NCBI RefSeq assembly: GCF_000819845.1
Contig: NZ_CDCG01000037.1
Span: 1-64,000, forward strand
DNA: 64,000 bases
Source: Aeromonas enteropelogenes
GTDB lineage: Bacteria > Pseudomonadota > Gammaproteobacteria > Enterobacterales > Aeromonadaceae
Reading direction: 5' to 3'
Every line of letters starts with the position of its first letter. Within the stretch, counting starts at the first letter, position 1. Below the pieces are notes generated by a model. The model was not told the DNA's origin and made no database searches. It saw only the letters and a list, made by a program, of their open reading frames with translations. Below, piece after piece: positions 43,591-52,568 of the stretch. Both the position numbers and the translations under genes were made by a program.

Positions 43591-45492
43591 TTATTCGTCT
43601 TCCAGATAGGCGTAGCCTTGCAGACCCAGCTCCAGCTCGTCGAGCAGGGCCTTGCGGGTCGCGTCGTCCAGTGCCGGGTGGGAGACGATCCGCTGATAGT
43701 TCTCGCGAATGACGGACGGGTCGATGTTGACGTAACGCAGCAGCTGGTCGACGGTGTCGCCGCGCACCACGTTGCGGATGTCCATCTTGCCTTCCTCGTC
43801 CAGCCACACTTCCGCGCAGTGGGTGTCACCGAACAGGTTGTGCAGATCGCCGAGGATCTCCTGATAGGCACCCACCAGGAAGAAGCCGACGTGGCACTCT
43901 TCGTTCTCGCCATACACCGGCATCGGCAGGGTGCTTTCCACACCCAGACCGTCGACGTAGTGCTCCACCTGACCGTCGGAGTCGCAGGTGATGTCCATCA
44001 GGATGCCGCGGCGGGTGAGCGGACGCTCGAGGCCGGAGAGCGGCATCACCGGGAACACCTGACCGATACCCCAGGCATCCGGCAGGGACTGGAACAGGGA
44101 GAAGTTGGCAAAGCACTTGTCCGCCAGTTTCTCGGAGAGCTCATCGGCCAGCGCACGGTGGTTGCGGTTGACCGGGTTGAGCAGCTCTTTCAGTGCCAGA
44201 CAGGTGTTCTGGTGCAGCATCTCGGCCCAGGCGCGCTGCTCGAGGTTGAGCAGGCCCATGGTGTACTGGGTGTTGACGTCTGCCAGATCCGCCACCGAAT
44301 CGTGGAAGATCTCCAGCAGGGAGGGATCTTCCCCGCGCAGATCCAGCCAGCCTTTCCACATGTTTTGCAAAATGGTGGGCGCGTCTTCATCCGGGGCGCT
44401 GATGTCGTTCACCTCCACCCCTTCGGCACCAATGATGTTGGTCACCAGCACGGCGTGGTGCGCAGTCAGGGCACGGCCGGACTCGCTGATGATGGTCGGG
44501 TGCGGCAGGTCGAACTCGCGGCACACGTCGCCAATGCCCCACACCACGTTGTTGGCGTACTCGGAGAGGCTGTAGTTGGCGGAGCAGTGGCTCTGGGAGC
44601 GGGTACCCTCATAGTCCACACCCAGGCCACCGCCTACGTCAACGACTTCGATGTTGGCACCGAGGCGACGCAGTTCGGCGTAGAAACGGCCGCACTCGCG
44701 GATGCCACCCTGGATGTCGCGGATGTTGGCGATCTGGGAGCCCAGGTGGAAGTGCAGCAGTTGCAGGCAGTCCAGCTTGCCGACGCTGCGCAGACGCTCG
44801 ATCAGCGCCAGGATCTGGGAGGCGGACAGGCCAAATTTGGACATGGAGCCGCCGCTCGATTCCCACATGCCGGAGCCGGTGGAAGCGAGCTTGGCACGCA
44901 CCCCGATGTTGGGCTTGATGTTGAGACGAGCTGACTCGTCCAGCACCATTTCCAGCTCGGAGGGCTTCTCCACCACGATGTAGACCTTGTGGCCCATCAG
45001 GTTGCCCAGGAGGGCGTGGCGGACATATTCGCGATCTTTGTAGCCGTTGCAGACGATCACCGAGCCTTGCTCATGGTGATGGGACAGCACGGCAAGCAGT
45101 TCCGGTTTGGAACCAGCTTCCAGGCCAAGCCGGGGCTTGTCACTGTAGGACTGGCTGATGGTCTCGATGACGCGACGCTGCTGGTTTACCTTGATCGGGT
45201 AAACGCACAGGTAGTCCCCTTCATAGCCTGACTTCTCGATGGCCTGACCGAAAGCGTTGAACAGCGCATCGACCCGGCTCTTGAGGATGTCGGGGAAGCG
45301 CAGCAGCACAGGGGTGGTCAGCCCGGATTGACGCAGTTGTTCGATGGCGTCGGAGAGCACTATCTGTGCATCAGGGCGTGATTTGTCGGGAGCAACGGTC
45401 ACATGACCGGCGTCATTGATATTGAAAAAACCCGCACCCCAGTAGGGAACGTTGTAGACCTTCAAGGAGTCCTTGCTGGACCAGTTAGTCAT
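43591..45492 (-). CDS. speA: Biosynthetic arginine decarboxylase SpeA
   Basis: SpeA converts arginine to agmatine for putrescine synthesis. The 633-residue protein is a fold-type III PLP enzyme. It has the PLP lysine in YLCVYPIKVNQQRRVIETI near residue 100, GLEAGSKPELLAVLSHHHEQ, the substrate loop VDVGGGLGVDYEGTRSQ near residue 285, and NTQYTMGLLNLEQRAWAEML later. The length is close to E. coli SpeA (658). It is a single gene; no speB follows. Its upstream space of about 920 bases contains the short Arg-containing frames described separately. Confidence 0.96.
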   Translation of the reverse strand: MTNWSSKDSLKVYNVPYWGAGFFNINDAGHVTVAPDKSRPDAQIVLSDAIEQLRQSGLTTPVLLRFPDILKSRVDALFNAFGQAIEKSGYEGDYLCVYPIKVNQQRRVIETISQSYSDKPRLGLEAGSKPELLAVLSHHHEQGSVIVCNGYKDREYVRHALLGNLMGHKVYIVVEKPSELEMVLDESARLNIKPNIGVRAKLASTGSGMWESSGGSMSKFGLSASQILALIERLRSVGKLDCLQLLHFHLGSQIANIRDIQGGIRECGRFYAELRRLGANIEVVDVGGGLGVDYEGTRSQSHCSANYSLSEYANNVVWGIGDVCREFDLPHPTIISESGRALTAHHAVLVTNIIGAEGVEVNDISAPDEDAPTILQNMWKGWLDLRGEDPSLLEIFHDSVADLADVNTQYTMGLLNLEQRAWAEMLHQNTCLALKELLNPVNRNHRALADELSEKLADKCFANFSLFQSLPDAWGIGQVFPVMPLSGLERPLTRRGILMDITCDSDGQVEHYVDGLGVESTLPMPVYGENEECHVGFFLVGAYQEILGDLHNLFGDTHCAEVWLDEEGKMDIRNVVRGDTVDQLLRYVNIDPSVIRENYQRIVSHPALDDATRKALLDELELGLQGYAYLEDE

Positions 45493-45759
45493 GGGCTATG
45501 CCTCGCAAATGAGCGGCCAGTGGCCGCCTTCGTTACCCTCAATCACATCCAGACCATTTGCGGCAAGCCAAGGCTGCCTGGTGGATTTTGGGAAGTAACG
45601 AGTCTTGATGTGGGGCTGGTGGCTTTACATCAAGCTCAACGGTATGCGGTGCTACGATGCCGTAGTACCGCGGTACTTTGATGACAGACAGCATCAGCCA
45701 CGCAGTCTGTTCATCATTCGGCAGCCATCACAACAGCAGGAGAGAGGTTCAAGGAAGAG

Positions 45760-45837
45760 ATGCGAAGGCGCCAGCACGCATGCGTGTTGATAGACGACAA
45801 CAACCACAGCCAACCCATTTCCAGTGACCGCCCATGA
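45760..45837 (+). CDS. Possible short leader-type peptide MRRRQHACV..., 25 residues
   Basis: AAGGAAGAG directly precedes ATG 45760, and the frame encodes MRRRQHACVLIDDNNHSQPI followed by five more residues. Three Arg codons after the start recall amino-acid-sensing leader peptides. It reads away from speA, with pepT the next annotated gene almost 580 bases later. It could be a real small protein or chance. Confidence 0.3.
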   Translation: MRRRQHACVLIDDNNHSQPISSDRP

Positions 45838-45846
45838 CAAGGGAAG

Positions 45847-45885
45847 ATGATGAGCCGTCGGCTCACTCGGTCAAATGCAAAATGA
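45847..45885 (+). CDS. Possible second short peptide MMSRRLTRSNAK
   Basis: AAGGGAAG precedes ATG 45847 and the 12-residue frame has three Arg. It starts nine bases after the previous short frame ends. A 7-bp hairpin (ATACCGG with CCGGTAT, 45905-45925) follows 20 bases later. Together they look like a peptide-leader attenuator, but no structural gene is immediately downstream. Confidence 0.2.
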   Translation: MMSRRLTRSNAK

Positions 45886-45925
45886 GAGTCTGTTGTTCTC
45901 CCTGATACCGGAGCCTAACCGGTAT

Positions 45926-46415
45926 TAAAGAAACCATTCCCCAGCAGTGTCTGTCGTTTCTGCGTGCCTCGCCCTATAGGCGTGTGATCGTCCGGGTGTC
46001 TGGCGGCCTCTGCCTGCGTCAGGGTTACCCTTGGATCGGCGCGGAGTGTACACACTTAAGGCCGGCCGTGACAATAAAAAATCGCGTTGCAAATCCCCTT
46101 TTTTTCACCCGTGCGAATATCGCTGCCAGGCAGGCGCCATCAGGGATAGCGCCTCATTCGCTCCCCCTCGTTTACCCCTGAAAAGAGTCACGTTTTTCCG
46201 CCATGACGGGCAACCCTGACCAGGCGGGCCTCGCAGCCAAAAAGCGGGTCTTTGCCAGCGCCTAAAAATCCTGAAACCCCTTCCCTTTATGCAGAGCGGG
46301 CCCACCCACGTCAGGGAGTGACGTCCCGACATAAAAAATGGAGAAAACCTGCGCTGACGCAATGAGCGAGAAAACGGGATTGGCCACAATGACCCTTCAT
46401 TACCGGAGGCTAATA
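45926..46415. other. Intergenic region before pepT
   Basis: About 490 bases without a convincing gene. The single minus-strand frame here (46105-46389) has an unlikely Arg/Trp/Phe-rich composition. No known RNA motif is recognised. GGAGG six bases before 46416 is the pepT ribosome site. Confidence 0.4.
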
Positions 46416-47639
46416 ATGGATACCCTGCTTGAGCGTTTCTTGCGTTACGTGACTTTTCATACCCGCTCTGACGAGACCAATCCCGCCTGTCCCAGCAGTG
46501 AAGGCCAGCTGGTCTTTGCCCGAGTCCTCAAGGAAGAGATGGAAGCCCTGGGGCTGACCCGGGTCACTCTGGACGAACACGGCTACCTCACCGCCTGCCT
46601 GCCGGGCAACCAGCCAGAAGCTCCCGCCATCGGTCTTATCGCCCACATGGATACCGCCGATTACGAGGCCGAGCACGTGGAGCCCCAGATCATCGAGAAC
46701 TACCAGGGTGGGGATATCTGCCTTGGCAAGGGTGACGAGGTGCTGACCATCCGCGACTACCGTTTCCTGAAAAACTACCTGGGCCAGGATCTCATTACCA
46801 CGGACGGCACTACCCTGCTCGGCGCCGACGACAAGGCGGGCATCGCCGAGATCCTTACCGCCATCGATCATCTGCAGGCTCACCCCGAGATCCCTCGCGG
46901 CGATATCTGGGTCGGCTTCACCCCGGACGAGGAGATAGGCCGCGGCGCCAACCTCTTCCCGCTGGACAGGTTCCCGGCCAAGTGGGCCTATACCGTCGAT
47001 GGCGGCGAACTGGGGGAGCTCGAATACGAGAACTTCAACGCCGCCAGCGCCACCATCCGTTTTATCGGCAACAACGTGCACCCGGGTACCGCCAAGGGCA
47101 GCATGATCAACAGCCAGACTCTGGCCGCCCGCTTCCACGCCGCCATGCCGGCCGAGCAGACGCCCGAGTGTACTGAGGGCTACGAAGGCTTCTTCCACCT
47201 GGCCCAGATGAACGGCACTGTGGAGGAGTGCACCCTGCACTACATCATCCGTGACTTCGATGACGAGGGATTTGCCAGTCGCAAGGCCGAGATGGAGCGA
47301 CGGGTCGCCGCCATGCAGGCCGAGTACCCCAAGGCCCGCATCGAGCTCACCCTGACCGACAGCTATCGCAACATGCGCAGCCAGATTGAGCCGCACATGC
47401 ATATTGTGGAGCTGGCCAAGGCGGCGATGATCGCGGCCGACGTGAGCCCTAGGGTCAAGCCGATCCGCGGTGGCACCGACGGTGCCCGCCTCTCCTTTAT
47501 GGGGCTGCCCTGCCCGAATATTTTCACCGGTGGTCACAACTTCCACGGCAAGCACGAGTTCATCCCGCTGCAATCCATGGAAAAAGCGGTCGCCACCCTG
47601 GTGGAACTGGTACGGCTGACGGCCGCCTGGCGCGGCTGA
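46416..47639 (+). CDS. pepT: Peptidase T (tripeptide aminopeptidase)
   Basis: PepT removes N-terminal residues from tripeptides in the cytosol using two zinc ions. The 407-residue product starts MDTLLERFLRYVTFHTRSDE. It has zinc and catalytic motifs of the M20B family: GLIAHMDTADYEAEHVEPQ near residue 73, TLLGADDKAGIAEILTAIDH near residue 135, TPDEEIGRGANLFPLD near residue 172 and GGTDGARLSFMGLPCPN near residue 350. The start is set by GGAGG six bases before ATG 46416; length equals E. coli PepT within one residue. Confidence 0.96.
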   Translation: MDTLLERFLRYVTFHTRSDETNPACPSSEGQLVFARVLKEEMEALGLTRVTLDEHGYLTACLPGNQPEAPAIGLIAHMDTADYEAEHVEPQIIENYQGGDICLGKGDEVLTIRDYRFLKNYLGQDLITTDGTTLLGADDKAGIAEILTAIDHLQAHPEIPRGDIWVGFTPDEEIGRGANLFPLDRFPAKWAYTVDGGELGELEYENFNAASATIRFIGNNVHPGTAKGSMINSQTLAARFHAAMPAEQTPECTEGYEGFFHLAQMNGTVEECTLHYIIRDFDDEGFASRKAEMERRVAAMQAEYPKARIELTLTDSYRNMRSQIEPHMHIVELAKAAMIAADVSPRVKPIRGGTDGARLSFMGLPCPNIFTGGHNFHGKHEFIPLQSMEKAVATLVELVRLTAAWRG

Positions 47640-47759
47640 TCCTCACCGATAATCCGCAGGGCGACTCCCTTCGCCCTGCCATCAAACTGTCATCCCGCTG
47701 CCACACGGCGGGAACAGATCACCCTCATGATGGGGCAAATCCTCGCCGGAGCGCCCCAG

Positions 47760-49493
47760 ATGTTCAGTGTCGATACCCTGCTTGCCCAGCACTTTCCCCG
47801 CCTGCATGGCTCCCCCGCACTCGCCCCGCTCAGCAAGCGGGCCCTGGCCTGGCTGTTCAACGAGCAGGCCTTCCAGCAGTTTGCCAGCCGCTACCCCCAC
47901 CTGCGCGGACTCGATTTTGTCGAACAGGTGCTGGCCCAGCTCGACTTCGACTACCGGGTCAGCGAGGCGCAGCTGGAGCACATCCCCGCCAGTGGCCGGG
48001 TGATCATCGTCGCCAACCACCCCATCGGGTCTCTCGACGGGCTGACGCTGCTGCGCCTGCTCGGCCGCATCCGCCCCGATGTGAAAATCGTGGCCAACCA
48101 GCTGCTGGCCCAGCTTGCGCCGCTGCGCTCCCTGTTGCTGCCGGTGGACAACCTGGGAGGCAAGACGGACAGGCACGCCATTCTGGCGATGGGGGAGCAC
48201 CTGGCGGGGGAAGGGGCGCTGGTGATCTTCCCCGCCGGCGAGGTATCGCGCCTCGGTCCCAAGGGAGTAAAAGATGGCCCCTGGCAGGGAGGCTTCATCA
48301 AGCTGGCCCAGCGCACCCGCACCCCGCTGGTGCCCGTCCATCTGGGGGGGCGCAACAGCCTAGGCTTTTACCTTCTCTCCTGGCTCAGCAAACCGGCTTC
48401 CGGCCTGCTACTGGTTCGCCAGCTGTTCCGCCAGCAGGGGCAGACACTGCCGATGACTATCGGGGCCAGGATCCCCCCCTCCAGCCTTGGCGATCTGCCC
48501 GCCAAAACGGCGGCGCGGCTGGTGCGAAGCCACCTCTATCGCATCGGGCGGGGACAGGCGGGCAAGCTTGCAACCGAGGCCCCCATCGCCCTGCCGGAGG
48601 ATCGCCGCCTGCTCAAGCAGGCCATCGATCGCTGCGAGGTGCTCGGCCACACTCCGGATGGCCAATCCATCCTGCTCTATCGCCGTCATGAGACGGGTCA
48701 TTCGGTGATCCTGCGCGAGCTGGGTCGATTGCGGGAGATCGCCTTTCGAGCGGTGGGGGAAGGCTCGGGCAAGCGGCGGGATCTCGACGGCTTTGATGAT
48801 GACTATTACCACCTCATCCTCTGGGATCCGGCCAGGCTCGACATCATAGGCGCCTACCGTTTCGCCCCGGTGGCCGAGCTGTTGGCAAGCAAGGGGTTGG
48901 CCGGCCTCTACAGCCACACCCTGTTCGGCTTCGAAGAGAAGCTGCTGCCTCGGCTGGAACAGGCCATTGAGCTCGGCCGCAGCTTTATCCAGCCCGCCTA
49001 CTGGGGCAAGCGGGGTCTGGATTACCTTTGGTTTGGCATCGGCGCCTATCTGGCCCGCAATCCCGACTACCGCTATCTGTTTGGCCCGGTGTCGCTGTCC
49101 GGCAGCCTGCCGCCGGCGGCCAAGGATCTGCTGGTAAGCTTCTATCGCCAGCACTTTGCCCCCACGCTTGCGCTGGCTCCCTCGCGTCGCCCCTACCCCA
49201 TGACGCCGCCGCTGTTCGCGGGCACGGATTACGGCGTCGATCTCAAGGAGCTCAAGGCCCGTCTCGACAATCTGGGCTGCGCCATTCCCACCCTCTACAA
49301 GCAGTATTCCGAGCTGTGCGAACCGGGAGGCGTGCAGTTTATGGACTTTGGCATCGACCCCGACTTCAATCACTGCATCGACGGCCTGGTGTGGGTGGAT
49401 GTGAGCCGCATCAAGCCCCACAAGCGGGCCCGCTATATCGGCAACCCACAGGGCGTGGAGCTGATCCCTTGCGACGGGCGAACGCCACAATAG
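47760..49493 (+). CDS. OlsF-like bifunctional acyltransferase (PlsC domain plus OlsB-like domain)
   Basis: The ~577-residue protein joins two domains. The N-terminal half is a PlsC-type acyltransferase with VANHPIGSLDGLTLLRLLGR near residue 85 (the NHX4D motif) and LVIFPAGEVSRLGP near residue 160. The C-terminal half is a GNAT/OlsB-like N-acyltransferase with LWDPARLDIIGAYRFAPVAE, ELGRSFIQPAYWGKRGLDYL and PPLFAGTDYGVDLKELKARL. This order matches OlsF of Serratia and Flavobacterium, which makes ornithine lipids alone. ATG 47760 has GGAG 9 bases upstream; ATG 47727 is also in frame. Confidence 0.82.
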   Translation: MFSVDTLLAQHFPRLHGSPALAPLSKRALAWLFNEQAFQQFASRYPHLRGLDFVEQVLAQLDFDYRVSEAQLEHIPASGRVIIVANHPIGSLDGLTLLRLLGRIRPDVKIVANQLLAQLAPLRSLLLPVDNLGGKTDRHAILAMGEHLAGEGALVIFPAGEVSRLGPKGVKDGPWQGGFIKLAQRTRTPLVPVHLGGRNSLGFYLLSWLSKPASGLLLVRQLFRQQGQTLPMTIGARIPPSSLGDLPAKTAARLVRSHLYRIGRGQAGKLATEAPIALPEDRRLLKQAIDRCEVLGHTPDGQSILLYRRHETGHSVILRELGRLREIAFRAVGEGSGKRRDLDGFDDDYYHLILWDPARLDIIGAYRFAPVAELLASKGLAGLYSHTLFGFEEKLLPRLEQAIELGRSFIQPAYWGKRGLDYLWFGIGAYLARNPDYRYLFGPVSLSGSLPPAAKDLLVSFYRQHFAPTLALAPSRRPYPMTPPLFAGTDYGVDLKELKARLDNLGCAIPTLYKQYSELCEPGGVQFMDFGIDPDFNHCIDGLVWVDVSRIKPHKRARYIGNPQGVELIPCDGRTPQ

Positions 49494-49515
49494 AGGTGCG
49501 CCGCAATAAATAGGA

Positions 49516-49537
49516 GAGGGAGGCCACGGCCTCCCTC
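49516..49537. terminator. Bidirectional terminator after the OlsF-like gene
   Basis: GAGGGAGGCC and GGCCTCCCTC form a 10-bp stem with a two-base loop. The U-tract is weak. It lies between convergent genes. Confidence 0.7.
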
Positions 49538-49591
49538 TTGGTATGTTTCTATTATCTCTGGCACTTGCCCCTTGTCAGGACCAGCGTCCCC

Positions 49592-49903
49592 TTACTCGGC
49601 AGCCGGCTTGCGATCGGCGTGGCCAAGGTCACGCTCGGGGGCGATGAGGTCGCGCACCCGCTGCTTGATCTCCTTGGCCTCGGGGAAGCCCTCGTCAGCC
49701 ACCCGATCCCACACCTGCACGCCATTCACCAGGATGCGAAATTCCCCCTTGCTGGCCGGTACCAGGGCTACCTCACCTAGCTCGCTGTCGAAGGTGGAGA
49801 GCAGCTCCTGAGCCAGCCAGGCGGCGCGCAGCATCCAGCGGCAGAGGGTGCAGTAGCGGATCTCGATGCGGGGTTTGCCGCCCGGGATGGACAAGTCGCT
49901 CAT
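49592..49903 (-). CDS. SelT/SelW/SelH-family thioredoxin-like protein
   Basis: The 103-residue protein has the Rdx signature: a strand IEIRYCTLCRWMLRAAWLAQ with CXXC at residues 18-21 (the position of Sec in selenoprotein W), then GEFRILVNGVQVWDRV and FPEAKEIKQRVRDLI. It uses Cys, not Sec. Such proteins are predicted cytosolic redox partners of uncertain target. Its start overlaps the stop of the adenosylhomocysteinase-like gene by four bases, so the two are coupled and may act together. Confidence 0.9.
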   Translation of the reverse strand: MSDLSIPGGKPRIEIRYCTLCRWMLRAAWLAQELLSTFDSELGEVALVPASKGEFRILVNGVQVWDRVADEGFPEAKEIKQRVRDLIAPERDLGHADRKPAAE

Positions 49904-51021
49904 TCGGTCACTCCATGAAAATCGGTCAGCCAGTGGCGGGCGATGGCCCGCATGGTGGATTCCGGCAGCTCCAGCAGACTGGGAGCCAGGGGGCCGGCGG
50001 CCAACATCCTTATCCCCTCCATGATCTCCGCCAGCACCAGATAGACGTATTCACCGATGACGGCGCCATGGACGAAGTTGACCGCCTCGCCCCGGTTGAG
50101 CAGATAGATCTGGCTGCCGTCGGGACGGTTGAGGGCCAGCACATGGGGACACACCTCCTCGCTCGGCCAGGGCAGCCGGGCCAGACAGAAGGCGAACTCG
50201 TCGTCGGCGGAGGTGACCGAGGCCACCATGGTGCCGGGGCGCAGTGCCTGCAGATCCGCGAGATCGAGAGAGCCATTGCCGGTGGAGCAGATCACCAGCT
50301 CGGCGCGGCGCAGGGCCTCCTCCTTGGTGATCAGGCGAAAGCCGTGGGAGAGCGCCTCGACCTGGCGCAGCACGTCCGTCTCCACCAGCCCCAGATGGAG
50401 GTTGCGGCAGCGCAGGTCGCGGGCGATGCTGCGCCCCACCTTGCCATAACCGAACAGCGCCGCCTCGCAGACATTGAAGGTTCGGTTGAGCGTGCGGGCC
50501 AGCGATTCGGCGGAGTAGACCACGCTCAGGCCAATCTGGATATCCTCGGCCTGCTTGAGGGGGCTGCGCGCCACCGACACGACCGGGGTCGCCAGCACCT
50601 CCTGCTCGTAGCGCTGATGGCCATTCTCGGTCATCTCCACCACGCCGAGGAAACGGGGGCCGAAATACTCGCTCAGGGTCGCTTGTGTCTTGGCAAAATA
50701 ACCGCCGATATCGAGGATGATAAGTCGTTCGTGGGGGGCCACCAGCGGAGCTATCTGGGCGATGACACCATCGGGATCATTGGTCCACTGGCGGTTGAGG
50801 GTACAGACGGGATAGTGGCGGGAGACCCACTCCAGGGTCGGCGCATGCACCGATTTGGGCTTTGGCAGGATGGCCGCGATGCGCCCCATCTGGCCAAGGG
50901 CCTCGATAAAGCGGGGACGGTCGGGGAGCAGATGGGTGACCAGCAGGATGCAAAGACCATCGATACGTCCCTGATCGATAAAATGGCGAAAAAACAGATG
51001 CTCAGATCCTTGACTGCGCAA
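49900..51021 (-). CDS. Adenosylhomocysteinase-like NAD-binding protein
   Basis: The 373-residue protein shares the layout of S-adenosylhomocysteine hydrolase. It has LIILDIGGYFAKT, GVVEMTENGHQRYEQ, an NAD Rossmann motif ALFGYGKVGRSIARDL near residue 200, VICSTGNGSLDLADLQALRP, and a C-terminal YLLNRGEAVNFVHGAVIGEY that resembles the AHCY hinge. Compared from memory, the catalytic LDDGGD appears changed to LDIGGY, so classical activity is doubtful. TTG 51021 is 6 bases after AAGGAGG and is the only start with a ribosome site. It overlaps a SelW-like gene. Confidence 0.78.
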   Translation of the reverse strand: MRSQGSEHLFFRHFIDQGRIDGLCILLVTHLLPDRPRFIEALGQMGRIAAILPKPKSVHAPTLEWVSRHYPVCTLNRQWTNDPDGVIAQIAPLVAPHERLIILDIGGYFAKTQATLSEYFGPRFLGVVEMTENGHQRYEQEVLATPVVSVARSPLKQAEDIQIGLSVVYSAESLARTLNRTFNVCEAALFGYGKVGRSIARDLRCRNLHLGLVETDVLRQVEALSHGFRLITKEEALRRAELVICSTGNGSLDLADLQALRPGTMVASVTSADDEFAFCLARLPWPSEEVCPHVLALNRPDGSQIYLLNRGEAVNFVHGAVIGEYVYLVLAEIMEGIRMLAAGPLAPSLLELPESTMRAIARHWLTDFHGVTE

Positions 51022-51056
51022 CTGTGGCCTCCTTAATGTGCCGCAAAGCAGGCAAA

Positions 51057-51081
51057 CAGAACCCGGCATGACCGGGTTCTG
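51057..51081 (-). terminator. Hairpin, probable terminator of the yceI operon
   Basis: CAGAACCCGG and CCGGGTTCTG pair perfectly around five bases. On the minus strand it follows the membrane-protein gene by 124 bases and precedes the AHCY-like start by 36 bases. Only a short T run follows. Confidence 0.55.
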
Positions 51082-51204
51082 TGTGTATCCAGTTAAATGA
51101 AAATCCTTTTTATCTTAAACACATAGGCGGCTCAATCATTATCTGCCAAGAGTATGAGCAGGTATGCAAAAATGCTCATAATTGCCTGTTTTTTATGCAA
51201 AAAC

Positions 51205-51942
51205 TCAGTAAAGAGAAGCCTCGGGCCAGACCCACCACAGGCTGATGCCAGTCCCCACCCCGGCCAGCAGGATCAGGATCCCCCAACGGGTCTGCCACCG
51301 GTTGTTGCGAAGACCCCACTCCAGCAGCGGCAGCAGCCAGACCGGCAGCAAGACGCTCAAAGGCACCTCCACGTATTGCCAGGCGAGCATCTGGACGAAG
51401 GCCAGCGCCAACGCCAGGGCGGCAGGCGCTACTTTCGCCCCGGCAAAGGTGGCCAGCAGCGCCCGAAAACCGGCCAATGCCGCCAGGGCCCCCGCCAGCT
51501 GGGCGATCAGCAGACTGCCATCGATACCGATCACCAGCGCCAGCCAGACAAAGCCGAGAGCAAAACCCAGCCCCTCGCGGCTATCCCCCTGCCAGGCGGC
51601 AACGCCGTACCAGGCGATGGCGGGCAGCAGCGCCAGCCAGATGCGCGGCTCGCCAGCCAGCACAGAGGCCAGCCCCTGCCACCACACCAGAGCACCCGCC
51701 ACGGCAAACAGCAGCAAGGCTGCGCGCTTGTCCGCCAGTTGGGCCGCGATGGCGGGCACCAGCAGAGTCAACGGCAGCCACTGCCACGCCTTGACCGGCA
51801 CACCATAGAGACCGCCCAGCAGCGAGCCCACCAGCCAGAGGGCCAGCGCCCCCCACAGATACGCCGCGCGCGGCCAGCGCCATGACAGCAAAGCGGCCCC
51901 CAAGGGGGCCGCCAGGGTTTGAAGCAGAAGTGCCGCACCCAT
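51205..51942 (-). CDS. Polytopic membrane protein of unknown function
   Basis: The 245-residue protein is almost wholly hydrophobic, with about seven or eight predicted membrane segments rich in Leu, Ala and Trp (for example LWGALALWLVGSLLGGLYGV and WQWLPLTLLVPAIAAQLADK). No catalytic motif or transporter signature is recognised. Its ATG overlaps the yceI stop (TAATG), so it is translated from the same message. Partnership with a YceI lipid-binding protein hints at isoprenoid or electron-transport roles, but that is speculation. Confidence 0.75.
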   Translation of the reverse strand: MGAALLLQTLAAPLGAALLSWRWPRAAYLWGALALWLVGSLLGGLYGVPVKAWQWLPLTLLVPAIAAQLADKRAALLLFAVAGALVWWQGLASVLAGEPRIWLALLPAIAWYGVAAWQGDSREGLGFALGFVWLALVIGIDGSLLIAQLAGALAALAGFRALLATFAGAKVAPAALALALAFVQMLAWQYVEVPLSVLLPVWLLPLLEWGLRNNRWQTRWGILILLAGVGTGISLWWVWPEASLY

Positions 51943-52502
51943 TACTTGCGCACGCCTTCGACAAACAGCTGAATAGCCATCTCGTCAGGGATGCCCGGCA
52001 GCATGTAGTTCACGCCGAAATCGCTGCGCTTGATGGTGGTGGAGGCGTTGAAGCCGCTGCGATAGCCGCCCCAGGGATCCTTGCCCTCACCGATCTTGAC
52101 CAGATCGAAAGCCACTTCCTTGCTGACGCCGTGCAGGGTCAGGGTACCCTTGAGCACGCCTTTATCCTTGCTGCCTTCATAGGCGGAGCTGACGAAGGTC
52201 ATTTTGGGATACTGCTTCACGTCGAGAAAATCCGGGCTGCGCAGGTGCTTGTCACGGGCCTCGTGGTTGGAGTCCACGCTGGCGGCATCCACCTCGAAGC
52301 TCGCCTTGGCGGCGGTCGGGTTGGCGTCATCCATGCTGAAGGTGCCGCTGAAGGTGTTGAAACGGCCCACCAGTTCGGAGAAGCCGAGGTGGCCCACCTT
52401 GAACTGCACCGTGGTGTGCGCCGCATCGACATCGTAATCGGCCGCCATCAGGGGGGTCGCCATAAACAGGCAGGAGGCCAGCAGGGCCTTGGTCATTTTC
52501 AT
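51942..52502 (-). CDS. YceI-family periplasmic lipid-binding protein
   Basis: The 186-residue precursor has a signal peptide (ALLASCLFMATPLMAA) and the YceI lipocalin-like barrel: YDVDAAHTTVQFKVGHLGFS, GRFNTFSGTFSMDDANP, DKHLRSPDFLDVKQYPKMTF and GTLTLHGVSKEVAFDL. Members bind polyisoprenoids or quinone-like lipids. E. coli YceI lies next to the cytochrome b561-like YceJ; here a different membrane protein is coupled. It is divergent from a LysR gene across a 106-base space with a strong palindrome, so LysR control is likely. Confidence 0.93.
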   Translation of the reverse strand: MKMTKALLASCLFMATPLMAADYDVDAAHTTVQFKVGHLGFSELVGRFNTFSGTFSMDDANPTAAKASFEVDAASVDSNHEARDKHLRSPDFLDVKQYPKMTFVSSAYEGSKDKGVLKGTLTLHGVSKEVAFDLVKIGEGKDPWGGYRSGFNASTTIKRSDFGVNYMLPGIPDEMAIQLFVEGVRK

Positions 52503-52568
52503 CCGTTCGTTCCTTCATTGGGTTCACATCGGTAAACAAAATGCTAACCTCCTTGCCTGAATGAATAA

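Noticed and set aside
46105-46389. 94-codon minus-strand frame in the speA-pepT gap
   Set aside because: Arg/Trp/Phe-rich translation without a ribosome site; overlaps the pepT control region.
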